Shown: piece by piece, positions 12,597 through 23,955 of the stretch
How positions within the stretch are numbered: position 1 is the first letter of the stretch
How the letters are laid out: the number at the start of each line of letters is the position of its first letter
Source: Cordia subcordata
Lineage: Eukaryota; Streptophyta; Magnoliopsida; Boraginales; Cordiaceae
Assembly (NCBI GenBank): GCA_028554755.1
Contig: JAPTOF010000005.1
Coordinates: forward strand, 5,093,501-5,157,500
DNA length: 64,000 bases
Direction of reading: 5' to 3'
Position numbers and translations under genes: made by a program
The notes under the pieces: model-generated
Told to the model about the DNA's origin: nothing
Seen by the model: only the letters and a program-made list of their open reading frames with translations
Databases searched by the model: none

Positions 12597-12632
12597 GTTT
12601 CGAGAATGAAACTTTTGTTAAGGGGGAAAGTA
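12597..12632 (+). other. 3' end and polypurine tract of a gypsy-type element
   Basis: 'agtttcgagaatgaaac' followed by 'gttaagggggaaagta' has the look of the last pol codons and polypurine tract that precede the 3' LTR of Del/Tekay-type Ty3/gypsy elements. Family knowledge supports this; the upstream coding region is not recognisable. Confidence 0.6.
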
Positions 12633-14506
12633 TGTAACGCCCCAGATATTTTTTTTCTTCTTGTATTTTAATTTTGGGCCTTAATAACTTGTGAATTTAT
12701 TTTCTTTCAGAATGAGATTTAGAATTTGCAAAATCAAAACTTTTATTAAGTTAGACTTTTGAAAATATCATTAAAAGGCCCAGCCCATTTGTCTAAACCT
12801 AAGATGAGGTACATAAGACCCTTATTTTTGTGGCTATGCACAAAAAATCAAAAAGAGAAGAAAAGAAAAGATAACCAAACAATTGTTCCTCCAACCCTTA
12901 GCTATTCCTAAGAGTACGCAGGTGACCGTGAGGGATCATAAATGAGAATCTTGAGATTTAGGCTTTGATCTAGTGCTTTGACTAAGGTAGGTAGGAAACC
13001 TTTTTTGTTTTAGTGTAAGTTTGATTTTCTAACCTTGGGATATATGAATCTGTATATTGATCATTATCAACAATATTATAGCATATCATATGTTGATTTA
13101 TATATGGAATAGACACAATATCGAATATAAGTTACTTTTGTGATGAGAACAGTGCAAACCATCACCCAACCCATGCCATCACTTACATTTTTTCTACAAA
13201 ACTTGTAGACCAATTTTGGTCATCACAAGTTTGATGCGTGGATGACATGAATTGCATGTCATGTGAACTTTTCTTGTTTATTTTAATAATTAACAAATGT
13301 AAGAATTTGTATTGTTTAAAAGAAAAAAGAACTTTAGTCTACTGTTCAAGTGAATAATAGCCGTGCAAATGTAAATTAGAATAAAAATATTAATTATAAA
13401 AATACTTTTAGAACAGTAAAACTACTATTCATGTGAATATTAGTTTTACTATTCTAAAAGTATTTTTATAATTAATATTTTTATTCTAATTTACATAGTA
13501 TCGCTTTCATTATTATTTTATCTTCTTGCAGTAAGTTATGGTTATTAAAGTCTTAATATCATTTGGGGATACCTTTTTAAAGTTATTGTATAAATTCTGA
13601 ATGCTATTTATTTAAGTTAAACTCGAGATCTAAATTATGCATAAGATGTTATTTAAGTATATATGTGAATGTCGTACCAGAAAGAAATTGACCGTCGTGC
13701 CATGTGTTTGAGTCGTGATTGTGAGCCCTTGTTGGTAGGGATAGTACATCAACATATCATGGGGTAGTGCATTATCATTTCCTAAGGGATTCCTGCTTGC
13801 TTTTGGTGATTTGTGTCACAACAAATCACTTTTTGGACTGTACTACTAGAAATGTAGCCTTGGCAACATAATTTCGGATTTATTATTGGTACCTTGGCTT
13901 TGATTTTGGTTATGGCACAATTGGAAAATTTTGATTCAGTTTCTAAGTTCGTACCTTAATTTGTATATGCTCTTGCATTACCCTACTTTTATAAATAAAG
14001 AAAAAGAGAACTTTATTATTTCCATGATTATAAAAAGAACATTATTGGATTACTTTCATTATGTGTGGTTTTTATTATTTAGGGATATTCTTACTTACTG
14101 AGATGTACCTCTTATTTTTGTTATGTTTCTTTGTTTCTTCTTGAAAATTGTTTTTCATAAATGCAGGAGTAGTTCATGATTTTAAACTTGGGGTAGATAA
14201 TCTTCACAAAGACTATTGCCTAGTTTACTTTTTCTTTAAGACTAAGACTTTGTTTATTTGAAGTTCTTGAATATGTTAGTTTTGATTAAGCTTTGGAAGC
14301 AAATGTAAAATTTTGAAGTCCTATTTTTTTGAGATGTGGACCATGTTTATTGCCGTTGAGGCTTTAAGATGCTCAAAGACTTCTATTTTTGTGTGTGATA
14401 TTTGTGATCTTTGTGAGTTTAGCCTTGCTGGCCTAAGAATTAACACTTTTAGGCTTGCGGCAATCACGCTATTAAAGTTTATTTTGTGAAATTTTGGAGC
14501 ATGACA
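12633..14506 (+). mobile_element. Gypsy-type long terminal repeat (3' LTR)
   Basis: The segment starts 'tgtaacgccccagatatttt' and ends 'attttggagcatgaca'. These are the usual start and finish (TG...CA) of Del/Tekay-like plant LTRs, and a polypurine tract lies directly upstream. The 1874-bp length fits that group. No 5' partner is in the window, so the element is truncated upstream. A near-perfect palindrome sits inside at 13370-13495. Confidence 0.7.
13370..13495. repeat. 126-bp near-perfect palindrome
   Basis: Left arm starts 'tgtaaattagaataaaaata' and right arm ends 'tatttttattctaatttaca'. The arms match over roughly 57 bp with about two mismatches, separated by a ~12-base loop. It may be a foldback MITE inserted in the LTR. 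A hairpin RNA would form if it were transcribed. Confidence 0.9.
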
Positions 14507-14863
14507 AATTCTTAGTGATCAAATGCTGGAGCAAGCGATAAAGATAGGCGAGAAAAATAAAGACGAACACTATAGGTTCTTTGTAGGTAAAAACACACGC
14601 AAGTGGGAGGAAGTTTTTGGTTATTTTGACATCAAAAGAGCTAAAACAAAATTCACATAACCAAATTAAAAGAAATGTCAAGTGCTCATGACCACTTACT
14701 GGTTCATTTGGGACAGAAAGGTGGCATAGGCACAATTACTTTTCTTAAGATCAAGGCCATGGTCAAAGGTGTAAGTTTCAACTACTAAATGTCTATGGCA
14801 TGAGGTAGCAATCCAATTAAAGCAACATGTTCCAAAAGGTGACAGTGGCATTAACTCGTCATG
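14507..14863. other. Spacer between two LTR elements
   Basis: No gene or repeat is recognised. An 87-codon minus-strand frame overlaps the end of the neighbouring LTR and matches nothing I know. Confidence 0.4.
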
Positions 14864-14974
14864 TGGTACGGATCCTTCAACCTTAGTAGATAACTTGATT
14901 ACTTTTGTTGGTCAATGAAGAAGCTGTGATGTCCTTCGAAGTAGATGGCAGGCACGCTTACCCTAGACATGGCA

Positions 14975-15165
14975 GACGCATGCCCCTTGGAATTATGGTG
15001 TACGTGTGCCCCTTAGGTATAGCGAACCCGTGCCTCTTGGAGATGACGGTGAACATGTGCTCCTTGGGTGCGGCTAACACGTGCCCCTTAGAGGTGATGA
15101 TGGACGCGTGCTCCTTAGGTACGGCGAACGTGTGCCCCTTGGCGATGATGGTGGACACGTGGGTC
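14975..15165. repeat. 51-bp subrepeats (27 + 24 bp alternation)
   Basis: Units alternate between a 27-bp form like 'tgccccttggagatgatggt' and a 24-bp form like 'tgctccttgggtacggcgaa'. Each is a multiple of three, so a frame of Cys-Pro-Leu and Met-Met-Val-Asp type repeats stays open. The same short repeats occur near 21655-21890. Confidence 0.75.
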
Positions 15166-15955
15166 AAGGGTCAGCCTATGCCTACATGCTCAACGCGTAC
15201 ACCTTTGATGTGCCCTTTGGAGGTGATGACGAACACGTGCCCCTTGGGTACGGTGGATGCTTGCCATTTGGGGTGACGGCGAACGCATGGGCTAAGGGTC
15301 AACCTATGCCTGAGTGCTCGACGCGCACACCTGTCTTGCCCTGTTGATCGACACATACGTTTCCCTTGGATATGACAGACACATACGCCTTGGAGATGAA
15401 GGTGGACACGCGGTCGAAGGGTCAACCTATGCCCGCATGCTTGACACATATGCCTTTCTTGCCCAGTTAATCGACACGTACGTTTTCTTTGGTCATGGTA
15501 GACACGTGCCCCTTAGAGATGATGATGGACCTGTGGGCCAAGGGTCAACCTATGCCCGTATGCTCGACGTGTACACCTTTCTCTTCCAGTTGATCAACGC
15601 ATACATTTCTCTTAGATATGGTGGACGCATGCCCCTTAGAGATGATAATGGATGCGTGGGTCGAGGGTCAACCTATGCCCTTGTGCTTGATACGCACGCC
15701 TTTCTCGCCCGGTTGATCGACACATACATTTCCCTTGGATATGGTGGACGCGTAGGCCAAGGGTCAACCTATGCCTGTGTGCTCGACACGCACGCCTTTC
15801 TCTCCCGGTTGATTGACGTGTACATTTCCCTTGGATATGGCGGACGCGTGCCCCTTGGACATAATGGTGGACATGTTGGCCAAGGGTCAACCTATGCTCG
15901 CATGCTCAATGCATAGGCCTTTCTCTCCCGGTTGATTGACACATATGTTTCCCTA
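15166..15955. repeat. 123-bp tandem array, 7 units
   Basis: The phrase 'aagggtcaacctatgcc' (or close to it) recurs at about 15166, 15294, 15416, 15539, 15662, 15758 and 15881. Most intervals are 122-128 bp; one unit is 27 bp shorter. A unit is 41 codons and keeps one plus-strand frame open for 200 codons (15314-15916), with motifs 'GDDGG', 'GQGSTYA' and 'LIDAYISLGYG'. The minus strand is also partly open. Composition is GC- and CpG-richer than the flanks, and many differences are C/T or G/A, as expected from methyl-cytosine decay. Confidence 0.9.
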
Positions 15956-16533
15956 TAAGATGAAGAAATAGCAAGGCTTTTCCCCCATTGTACCTCTAAT
16001 GGTCAAGTCAGTTTACGAAGTCCATGAATTTATGAAGATTAATTTGAATGTGCTATGAATATGTACAAAGATATTTAGAGAGAATTCTCACCTCCCCCCT
16101 TTGCATGGCATTTGGCTTGGTATTTACAGACAAAGAGGCTCAATACTCGAAATTTACCCCACGCGGTGTGCTAACTAGGCCTGAATTGGAGATGATTTGC
16201 CATATTTAGCTACTTAGGGGAAAAGAAGTAATCACCACGTAGAAATCTTGCTATAAGTAGACCTGTGAGGTACGGTTGCGCTTTCCTCATTTCTCTAGCG
16301 GACACATCGATGGACAGTGCTATTTCTTGTGCATATTCAAGGATTATTTGAAGGCTTATGTTGAAGCTCTCTATATCAGGTATAATGATATAAAGAAGTG
16401 TACCCTTAGGCCATAAGTATGCCTACTATAGCCTTTTGGCAGACCCATACACCAAGGGTCCACTCATTGCCCCAACTCTTCCTCTAATGCCACATGTCAC
16501 AATGCTATTGGATGGCTTTTAGCACCCATATGA

Positions 16534-16548
16534 ACCGCCCCTTTTTGG
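16534..16548 (-). other. Polypurine tract of the LARD-like element
   Basis: On the minus strand 'ccaaaaaggggcgg' lies just before the TGGGTGC start of the 3' LTR, the position where second-strand priming occurs in LTR retrotransposons. Confidence 0.5.
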
Positions 16549-16584
16549 TCTTTATACATTATTGATATCGTTTCAGGACCAAAA

Positions 16585-16842
16585 ACTTTCTTTTTTTAAA
16601 AGGGTTAACCAAAGGAGAACCCCTTTCCCACCTGGCCAGAGGCCCCTTAACCAGGCGGGAGGTAAATCGAGGGATGTGCGTGAGTGGCAGCCCGACCAGG
16701 GAGAGGACCAACGGGCGTGGAAATCCAGCAACAGCCCCCGCAATATTTCAGCGGAGTACTGCCGCCACACGGACTCGATCCCGCGTTGTCAGGGTGTCTC
16801 CACCCTAATCACCTGGCCACTTACCAACTCACCTATGCCAAC
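16585..16842 (-). mobile_element. tRNA-derived SINE
   Basis: Read on the minus strand, 'tgagttggtaagtgg' resembles the A box and 'ggatcgagtcc' about 36 bp further resembles the B box of an RNA polymerase III promoter. A ~150-bp GC-rich body follows, then a tail 'ctcctttggttaaccc' and a T/A-rich end. Length and order fit a plant SINE. It sits inside the LARD-like interior, next to the purine tract, and is a mobile repeat rather than a working tRNA gene. Confidence 0.65.
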
Positions 16843-18553
16843 TTTCTTCTTTGCATTTGTGTTGATTTTCTTGTTATGACTCGTTTTGAAATGTCTTTTC
16901 CTTGTTGAAAATAGCACTCCGTGTTTGCGTGCCAATAGATCTTCAGCCACTTCTTAGTTCTCACACTTGGTAAAAAGACTTTTTTTTTCCTCTCAAAATT
17001 CATGTTTTCTTCTTTTACAGTTAAGACATTGTTTGTGGGTTGTGGTTTAATTTTTTGCGTAAAACAAGTGTGTTGTGCTTCACCCTTAAATTGACTGAGT
17101 AGACAGGGCAGCTCTATTGTGGGTTTGCCTGTGCCACCTCAAATTGTACAGAGGTCCACCCATGGTGCTCCATTTTGCGCGCTTGTTTTAGCCTGTAATT
17201 AGAGCTTCAACCTTTCTTATTTTGTAGCCTATAGCTTTACCAGCAATCAAAAAAATCTTATCAAGCTTTCTGCCCTGTATTTTTCCTTTCTCCTCATATA
17301 GCTTAAGATCATAACACATCAGAAAACAGGTACTATGAGGGTCCGCCTTTTTTATTAATTTTTCTTTTTCTTTAGTTTGAGCGCTGTGCTTGATGTGTAT
17401 TGCTCTTGAGTTTTTCTTTTTTCTACAAACATCTCCAACGGGCTACACTTAATTTCCTTTCACCCATCACTTAGGTAAACACCTGATGAACATTCCAAGC
17501 CATTATCAAGGCTTTCATCTATTTTCCTCTGCAAATAAGGCTGAACACAAGTTCTTCTCGCGATTCTTACACTTGGTAGAAATTCTTCCACTCTTAAATC
17601 TTTTCAGACAAGAAGGTTTTTAGCTTTAAATATTTTAGAATCTCTTATTGTCAGTGTTCATTAGCTCAAGGTAAAATTTCTTATGATCAGACCCTAACGA
17701 ATAGGGTCCGCCCCTTATTATCTTCAGTCACACGCTCCATATTGGCGAGCAGATTCTAAAAAGGTCCACTTAGATGCTTTCTCCAGTAAACACCAGCCAC
17801 GGGAATCCACTCTCTGTATCCTTCTCTCAGTTAGATGCCAGGCATAAGGGCCCGCTTATTACTTTTCTTGTTCTTTGTTCTCTTCAACTAACGAAACAAG
17901 AGTATATGCGTCTTGAGAGGCCAAAGGACCCTTAGAGAGCATCAGCGACTCGAATGACATAACTGCGGGTCTATCATCTCTGCTTGGAGCTAGGTCTTAG
18001 ATGACCCCCCCCCCCTAAGCAGACGACATTTGAGCTACCTTGAAAATGAAAAAGTCGTCAAACACAGGAATAATTGTGGACTGAATAACTGAGTGCATAA
18101 TCAGCATCGATGACTATCGCTGCAAATGAAAATAACACTTAGATGTGTTGAGCTTGTTGAGCAATTTTGCACCAAACAACCGGCATCCATCTAGGCCATG
18201 AATGAACCCGCCGCCTTCGGTTTTTCTTCCCAAGCGTAGCATACGCTCTATCAATGCCTACTGCTCTCTGTTTCATTCTTTGTTGCGATGGCCATGGGAT
18301 ACATCTCCCTGGTCGTTCTCTTTGACAGACAGGATCCAGGAGTATCCGCCTTTGCCTGATGAGCAATTCACTAATCTTTGCTTATTTCCTTAAATCTAGA
18401 TTTCGAAGAGATGTTTCGTTGGTATTCGTTGTTTCCTCGAACAGAACATTGAGGGTCCGCAATGTGTCTTTGAGAAGCAAGACTTCAGACACCTTCTTTC
18501 ATACTTTTTGTATAAGTGTTGCTTCAAGCTTTGCATAGACAACACATTTTATC
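16843..18553. other. Noncoding interior of the LARD-like element
   Basis: Pyrimidine-rich sequence with scattered 'gggtccgcc' phrases and a 10-11 base C run at about 18005-18015. Frames are short and unassigned. Confidence 0.4.
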
Positions 18554-19213
18554 CTACGAAGCACATATACGCGACACGATACGACACGCCGATACATCTT
18601 TTTTTAAAAAAATTAGGATACGATACGCTGAGAATATGTTAAATAAAAAATATTTAAATTTTTATATATATTGCATAAATATCATTTTTAACATGAATAT
18701 ATTGCATAAATATCATTTTTATCTAGACAAAAAAAAAACAAGATTATAGAACATAATATTTACCATATAACTAGTTATAAAAGATTAAACATCATGAAAT
18801 AACATGTTCATAAAGTACAAATCAATTAACAAATTGTTTTAAACAATTCAAACAAAATAAATAAATAAATACTATAAAGCTTATTAGGCAGCCACAAAAG
18901 ATCAAGAAGTAAAGATTTTTCTTTTTTTGGTCAAACAAAGTAAAGCTTATTTAACATACTGGATACACACATTGCGAGTGGACCAAGGAAGTACAAACAT
19001 TATAACAAACACATCAAGAATACATATAAAGTTATAAACTAATAAAAGACTAATAAACATTATATATATATATAACAAATAATTAATACGTGATTATGCT
19101 ATATATATATGTATTATGTGACTAAAATTCTATTTTATATTTTGATTGGGATCATTTCATGAGTTAAATGTAATTTTGGACTTAAAAGTTTTGTATTTTA
19201 ACTAAAGCAAAGT

Positions 19214-19235
19214 AAAAAAAAAAAAAAAAAAAAAA
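19214..19235. repeat. Poly(A) run
   Basis: About 22 adenines in a row inside the hAT-like element, just before the segment that resembles a gene leader. Confidence 0.9.
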
Positions 19236-19239
19236 CTAA

Positions 19240-19505
19240 AACTAAAGCACATGGCTTGAAATGAGCAGACAAGAAGACAACTGTGCAACACAACCCTAAA
19301 GTCCTGAACCTACCTACCCTTTCTCTTTGACTTTCTCCTTTCCCAAGTACACCAACCCAACACTACCCCCTTCTGGTTTCTCTATCCCTGTCACGCACGC
19401 ACACGTCTCCAGCATCGAGAAGCAACGAAAGAGAGAGCTTTTCTGATCGACTGCTAACTCCTGGAAGTCAAGAAGAAGCCAAGCATCGAACAGGTCAGAG
19501 GTGAG
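19240..19505 (+). other. Possible captured host 5' leader in a transposon
   Basis: The segment is C/T-rich and much less AT-rich than its surroundings, with phrases such as 'ctctatccctgtcacgcacg' and 'gagaagcaacgaaagagaga'. It ends in 'gtcagag' followed by 'gtgagtt', a consensus 5' splice site. This is how a plant promoter-proximal exon looks. No start codon with a known protein follows. The capture idea is inference from composition only. Confidence 0.3.
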
Positions 19506-19699
19506 TTATCTTCTTCATTTCGTGTCCTTTTCCACGTCTCCGACGTGTCTGCGCGTGTCCAAATTCAAAAATAAAAATAAAAATTACGGACACGTGTTAG
19601 AAACGTGTTCGAGCGTGTCGACGGCGTGTCGGTGTCTGACACGTGTCCAATACGTGATACGCTTGTTTCCAGATGTGTCCGTGCTTCATAGATTTTATC

Positions 19700-20708
19700 A
19701 ATACGAAAGAATAAATGACAATTTAGGTGTGAGTTTGAGTGCTCCATTTGTTCTAATAGGTCATGGTGGTGGGCGGTTCTGTCATGGATCCACCAGTAGG
19801 CCTTCTTCATCCTGTTAACTTTTTCTATCCATGTTGATTACTGGTGCAGCTTGGTGTCCACCTTTTTCTAATCCACTTTTTTCTTTAGCTTGATCGTAGT
19901 TTGGCCAAAATCTTTTCCGTAGATTTGAAGGAACTCGACGGCGAAGGTTTTTTTTTTTTTTTTCAAACTAACCAGCCCTGCTGACGGGTATAGTGTGGTT
20001 CTAATAGTGGATAGGTTGTCACAACATCTGGTGGTGGATGGAATAGGATCGGGTCCAACGCTGGAGTCATGCATGGAAAGACTAAAAAGTATAGGTTTGA
20101 AACTTCATGCATTGTTGAGTTTGATATTTGTAAACAATCTGCTCCATCTAGCCATAATCTAACCAAAAATGTTTTTCAGGCTTTGAAGGGTTAAATAGAC
20201 AAATACTATCATCATCAACATATTCTGGAAAGCTTCAACGATTGGCCCTTGCTGTTCGTATGGCAATTTTGAGGTCATGAAAGTGGAGGTCGATTCCATT
20301 AACAAAATGAAAGTAAATGGCCCTCAAATCCAAAATATTACAGCCAGAGCAGTAGAAAGGTATCAATAATTCAACTAAGATCTTGGCGAACGATGAATAT
20401 GATAGGTTCGACGTTGCATAAGTAAGTGACCCTTCAATTTTGCCAGATCCATGATTCAAGTGCAAAGTCTGGGACACAATGTGCAGCAACTTCTGGAAAG
20501 TCTGAACCATTTATTACTGTCGGAAGCTCTTTCATCCTGTGCTTCTGCATGCATCAACCTTCAACTGCACTATTGGCCTTTTCTTTCCTTTCAGTCATGA
20601 GAGTATCAAGAACCTTTATATGGTTATGCGTCCTCTCCATGAATCACGGGAGTAATATAGTAGGAAGAGTAACATGTGAACTACGAAACGAGTATTTAAG
20701 TTGTATAC
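19700..20708. other. Noncoding interior of the LARD-like element
   Basis: Short frames on both strands overlap each other and match no family I recognise (for example 20426-20755 plus and 20235-20510 minus). Confidence 0.4.
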
Positions 20709-20741
20709 CTAGGGGTTCTCCTTTGGTTAACCCTTTTGAAA
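20709..20741 (+). repeat. Copy of the SINE 3' tail
   Basis: 'ggggttctcctttggttaac' followed by 'cctttt' matches the tail of the SINE at 16585-16842, here in the opposite orientation and without the tRNA-like head. It is either a 5'-truncated copy or the end of a partner element. Confidence 0.6.
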
Positions 20742-20991
20742 AGTTGTACACCTAGGGGGTCTGTATAGTTCTGTCAGAGAATAATGCACTCCTTCTACTC
20801 TGTCTTTTAAAAGTACAGCTTGTCTATCCATACAGTGTCGCTCATATATGTCATGAGTTGGTGTGCTCGTTTTACTTGGTGTTTCCCATACCTTCCGTCT
20901 TAGGGTGGACTTTTGCGCCTGGGTGAGCATTTTAACCTTAACATCCATCTTTGGACACGTAAATATATGATGACATTCACCTCACTTATGC

Positions 20992-21227
20992 TATAAGTTG
21001 GTTTACAATTCAACTCATACGTATCGCAAATGGGTTTGCTCACCTTATTTGGTGTTTACGACATTCTCAAATTTTGAGGTTGGTTTACATACTTAGTCAT
21101 ACCTTTCATCTTTAGGTACGTATCACATGAGTTGGTTTACAATTTGACTCATATATATCACACATGGGTTTGCTTACCTTATCCAGTGTCTACCACATTC
21201 TCAATTTTCCAAGTTGATTTATACATG
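20992..21227. repeat. ~135-bp tandem duplication
   Basis: Two diverged copies start near 20992 and 21127, sharing 'gagttggtttacaatt', 'gggtttgct', 'accttat' and 'acattctcaa' in order. A weaker third copy may begin near 20850. Confidence 0.7.
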
Positions 21228-21515
21228 AGGCGTACACATTATCTTTAAATACTACCATGCCCCTCGGTGAACCTGGTGCCATCGGGGTTTTTGATCTTTG
21301 AAGTTGCAACCCCTCTTGTTTGTCGCTAATGTGTATGCTCATGCTCTAAACTTCTTGTATTCTGGACCTTCATCGTCTACTTGCTTACTTCAGGGTCATG
21401 GTTAATGGCCCCTTATGCTCGATCAATTCTATATGCTTTAGTAACACTTGATAACTTCACGGCTTCACCATGGTTTTCAACCACGTGCTTCTCAATGGGA
21501 ATTGGTTTCTAATTT

Positions 21516-21534
21516 CCCATAAACGACGCCAACT
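21516..21534 (-). other. Primer-site-like sequence of the LARD-like element
   Basis: On the minus strand 'ttggcgtcgtttatgggaa' lies 4 bases past the LTR end CGTACCA. It resembles the 'tggcgccg' primer sites of Tat/Athila gypsy elements with one CpG changed. Confidence 0.5.
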
Positions 21535-21654
21535 AATTGGTACGAATAATTCCTTCCACCTTAGTAGATAACTTGATTACTTTTGTTGGTTGATGAAGGA
21601 GTTATGAAGTCCTTCATGGTAGATGGCAGACGAGCTTACCTTAGACATAGCGGA

Positions 21655-22455
21655 CGCGTGCCCTTGGAAATGATAGCAAATGCGTGCCTCTTGGAGCTGA
21701 CGGCAGACATGTGCCCCTTAGGTATGATGAACGCGTGCCCTTAGAAGATAATGGTAGACTCGAGGGCTAAGGGTCCACCTATGCCAGCGTGCTTAATGCC
21801 TACGCCTTTGATGTGCCCCTTGAATGTGACGGCGGACGCGTGCCCTTGGGTACGACGGATACGTGCCCTTTGGAGGTGACAGTGGACGCATTGGCCAAGG
21901 GTCAACCCATGCCCCCATGCTCGACGCGTATGCCTTTCTTGCCCAGTTGATTGACGCGTATGTTTCCTTAGGATATAGCAGACACATACCCCTTGTAGAT
22001 GATGGTAGAGGTGTAGGCCAAGGGTCAACCTATGCTAGCATACTCGATGCGTACGCCATTCTCTCCTGGTTGATCAATGTATAGGTTTCCCTTGGATATG
22101 GCAGACGCGTGCCCCTTGGAGATGATGGTAAACGCTTGGGCCAAGGGTCAACCTATGCCCTTATGCTCGACGCGTATGCATTTCTTATCCGGTTGATCGA
22201 CGCGTACATTTCCCTTGGATATAGGGATGCTTGCCTCTTAGAGATGATGGTGGACGCACAGACCAAGGGTCAACCTATGTCTGTGTGCTTGACGCATATG
22301 CCTTTTTCTTTCGGTTGATCAACGCGTACATTTCCCTTAGATATGGTAGATGCGTGCCCCTTGGAGATGACGGTAGATGCATGGGCCAAGGGTCAACCTA
22401 TACCTGCATGCTTGATGCGCATGCCTTTCTCTCCCGATTGATCGATGCATACGTT
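21655..22455. repeat. 123-bp tandem array, round 1
   Basis: The 'ccaagggtcaacctatg' phrase occurs at about 21770, 21896, 22019, 22141, 22264 and 22387. The 41-codon frame stays open in long pieces, for example 22231-22638. Confidence 0.85.
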
Positions 22456-22925
22456 TCCCTACAAGATGAAGAAATAGTGGGGCTTTCCCCTATTGTACCT
22501 CCGACAATCAAGTCAATTTATGGAGTCGATGAATTTATGAAGAATAACTTGAATGTGCTACCCTTTTCCATGGAATTTGGCTTGGTATTTATAGGCAAAG
22601 AGGCTCAATACTCAAATTTACCCCAAGTGGTGTGCTGACTAGGCCTGACTTGGAGATGACTTGACGTATTTAGCTAGTTAAGGGAAGAGAGGTCCTCACC
22701 ATGTGGGAATCTTACTATATGCGGACCCCTGGGGTACGAGAACACTTTTCTCATATCTCTAGCGGACGCATAGGTGTAAAGTGCTACTTCATGTACATAT
22801 TCAAGGATTATTTGAAGGCTTATACTGAAGGTCTCCCTACCAGGTATAATGATACAAAGAGGCATACTCGTGGCCTTTGGGCAGATCCGTACACCAAGGG
22901 TCCGCTCATTGGCCCTACTCAACGC

Positions 22926-23456
22926 ATACGCCTTTGTCGCCTAATTGATCAACGCGTACGTTTTCCTTGGATATAACGAATGCGTGCCCCTTGGAGATGA
23001 TGGTGGATGCATGGGCCAAGGGTCAACCTATGACCGCATGCTCGACGCGTACGCATTTTTCTCCAGGTTGATCGACACAAACTTTTCCTTTAGATATGGC
23101 GAACACGTGCCCCTTAGAGATGATGGTAGACACGTGGGCCAAAGGTTAACATATGCATGCATGCTTAACGCGTACAACTTTCTCTCTTGATTGATTGACA
23201 CATACATTTCCCTTGGATATGGCAGACACGTACCCCTTGGAGATGATAGTGGACACGTGGGCCAAGGGTCAACCTATGCCCATATGCTCAACTCGTATGC
23301 CTTTCTCGCCTGGTTGATCGATGCGTACATTTCCCTTGGATATGGCGAACACGTGCTCCTTGGAGATGATGGTGGACACGCAGGCCAAGGGTCAACCGAT
23401 GCCTGCATGCTTGATTCACACGCCTTTCTCTCCTAGTTGATCAATGCATATGTTTC
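22926..23456. repeat. 123-bp tandem array, round 2
   Basis: Four units with the marker phrase near 23018, 23140, 23266 and 23389. Two consecutive open frames of 81 codons (22945-23190 and 23191-23436) are separated by a single stop where CGA or CGG of the repeat has become TGA. Confidence 0.85.
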
Positions 23457-23955
23457 CTTACAAGATGCAGAAACAGTAGGGCCTCTCCCTGTTGTACCTC
23501 TGACGATCAAGTCAGTTTACGGAGTCTATGAATTTATGAAGAATAACTTGAATGTGCTCTGAATATGTACAAAGATGTTTAGAGAGAATTCTCACCATCT
23601 ATCCCCTTTTTTGCATGGCATTTGGCTTGGTATTTATAGGCAAAGAGGCTCAATACTCAAATTTACCCCAAGTGATGTGCTGACTAGGCTTGACTTGGAG
23701 ATAATTTGGCATATTTAGCTAGTTAGGGGAAAAGAAGTCCTCACCAGGTCGGAATCTTGCTATATGCGGACCCGCGGGGTACGATTACACTTTTCTCATA
23801 TCTCTAGAGAATGCATAGGTGTAAAGTGCTATTTCGTGTACATATTCAAGGATTATTTGAAGGCTCATACTGAAGGTGTCCCTATCAGGTATGATGATAC
23901 AAAGAGGCATACCCGTGGCCCTTGGGTAGATCCATACACCAAGGGTCCTCTCATT

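Larger units (their letters stand above)
14864..16528 (-). repeat. 3' LTR of the LARD-like element
   Basis: It contains, in plus-strand order, a short end shared with 21538-21640, a 51-bp subrepeat array (about 14975-15165), seven 123-bp units (about 15166-15955) and a ~570-bp unique block (about 15956-16528). The block includes 'catatgg'-'ggcatttggcttggtattta'-type phrases found three more times in the other LTR. Confidence 0.65.
18554..19691. mobile_element. hAT-like non-autonomous element with 8-bp target duplication
   Basis: The ends 'ctacgaagcac' and 'gtgcttcatag' are inverted (10 of 11 match). The 8 bases 'attttatc' occur directly on both sides (18546-18553 and 19692-19699), which is the hAT target-duplication length. 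Subterminal regions are packed with 'gacacg'/'cgtgtc' phrases. There is no transposase frame. The interior from about 19240 to 19505 looks unlike the rest and may be captured host DNA. Confidence 0.75.

Noticed and set aside
14905..15916. Long plus-strand open frames as an ordinary protein gene
   Set aside because: They are generated by tandem units whose length is a multiple of three, lie in an LTR, and have comparable frames on the other strand. Reported as a repeat and as a finding, not as a gene.
16745..16842. A functional tRNA gene
   Set aside because: A- and B-box-like words are present but there is no cloverleaf with paired acceptor stem, and the sequence continues into a SINE body and tail.
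18005..18015. C homopolymer as a regulatory G-quadruplex
   Set aside because: It is a single run without three more nearby G or C runs on one strand.
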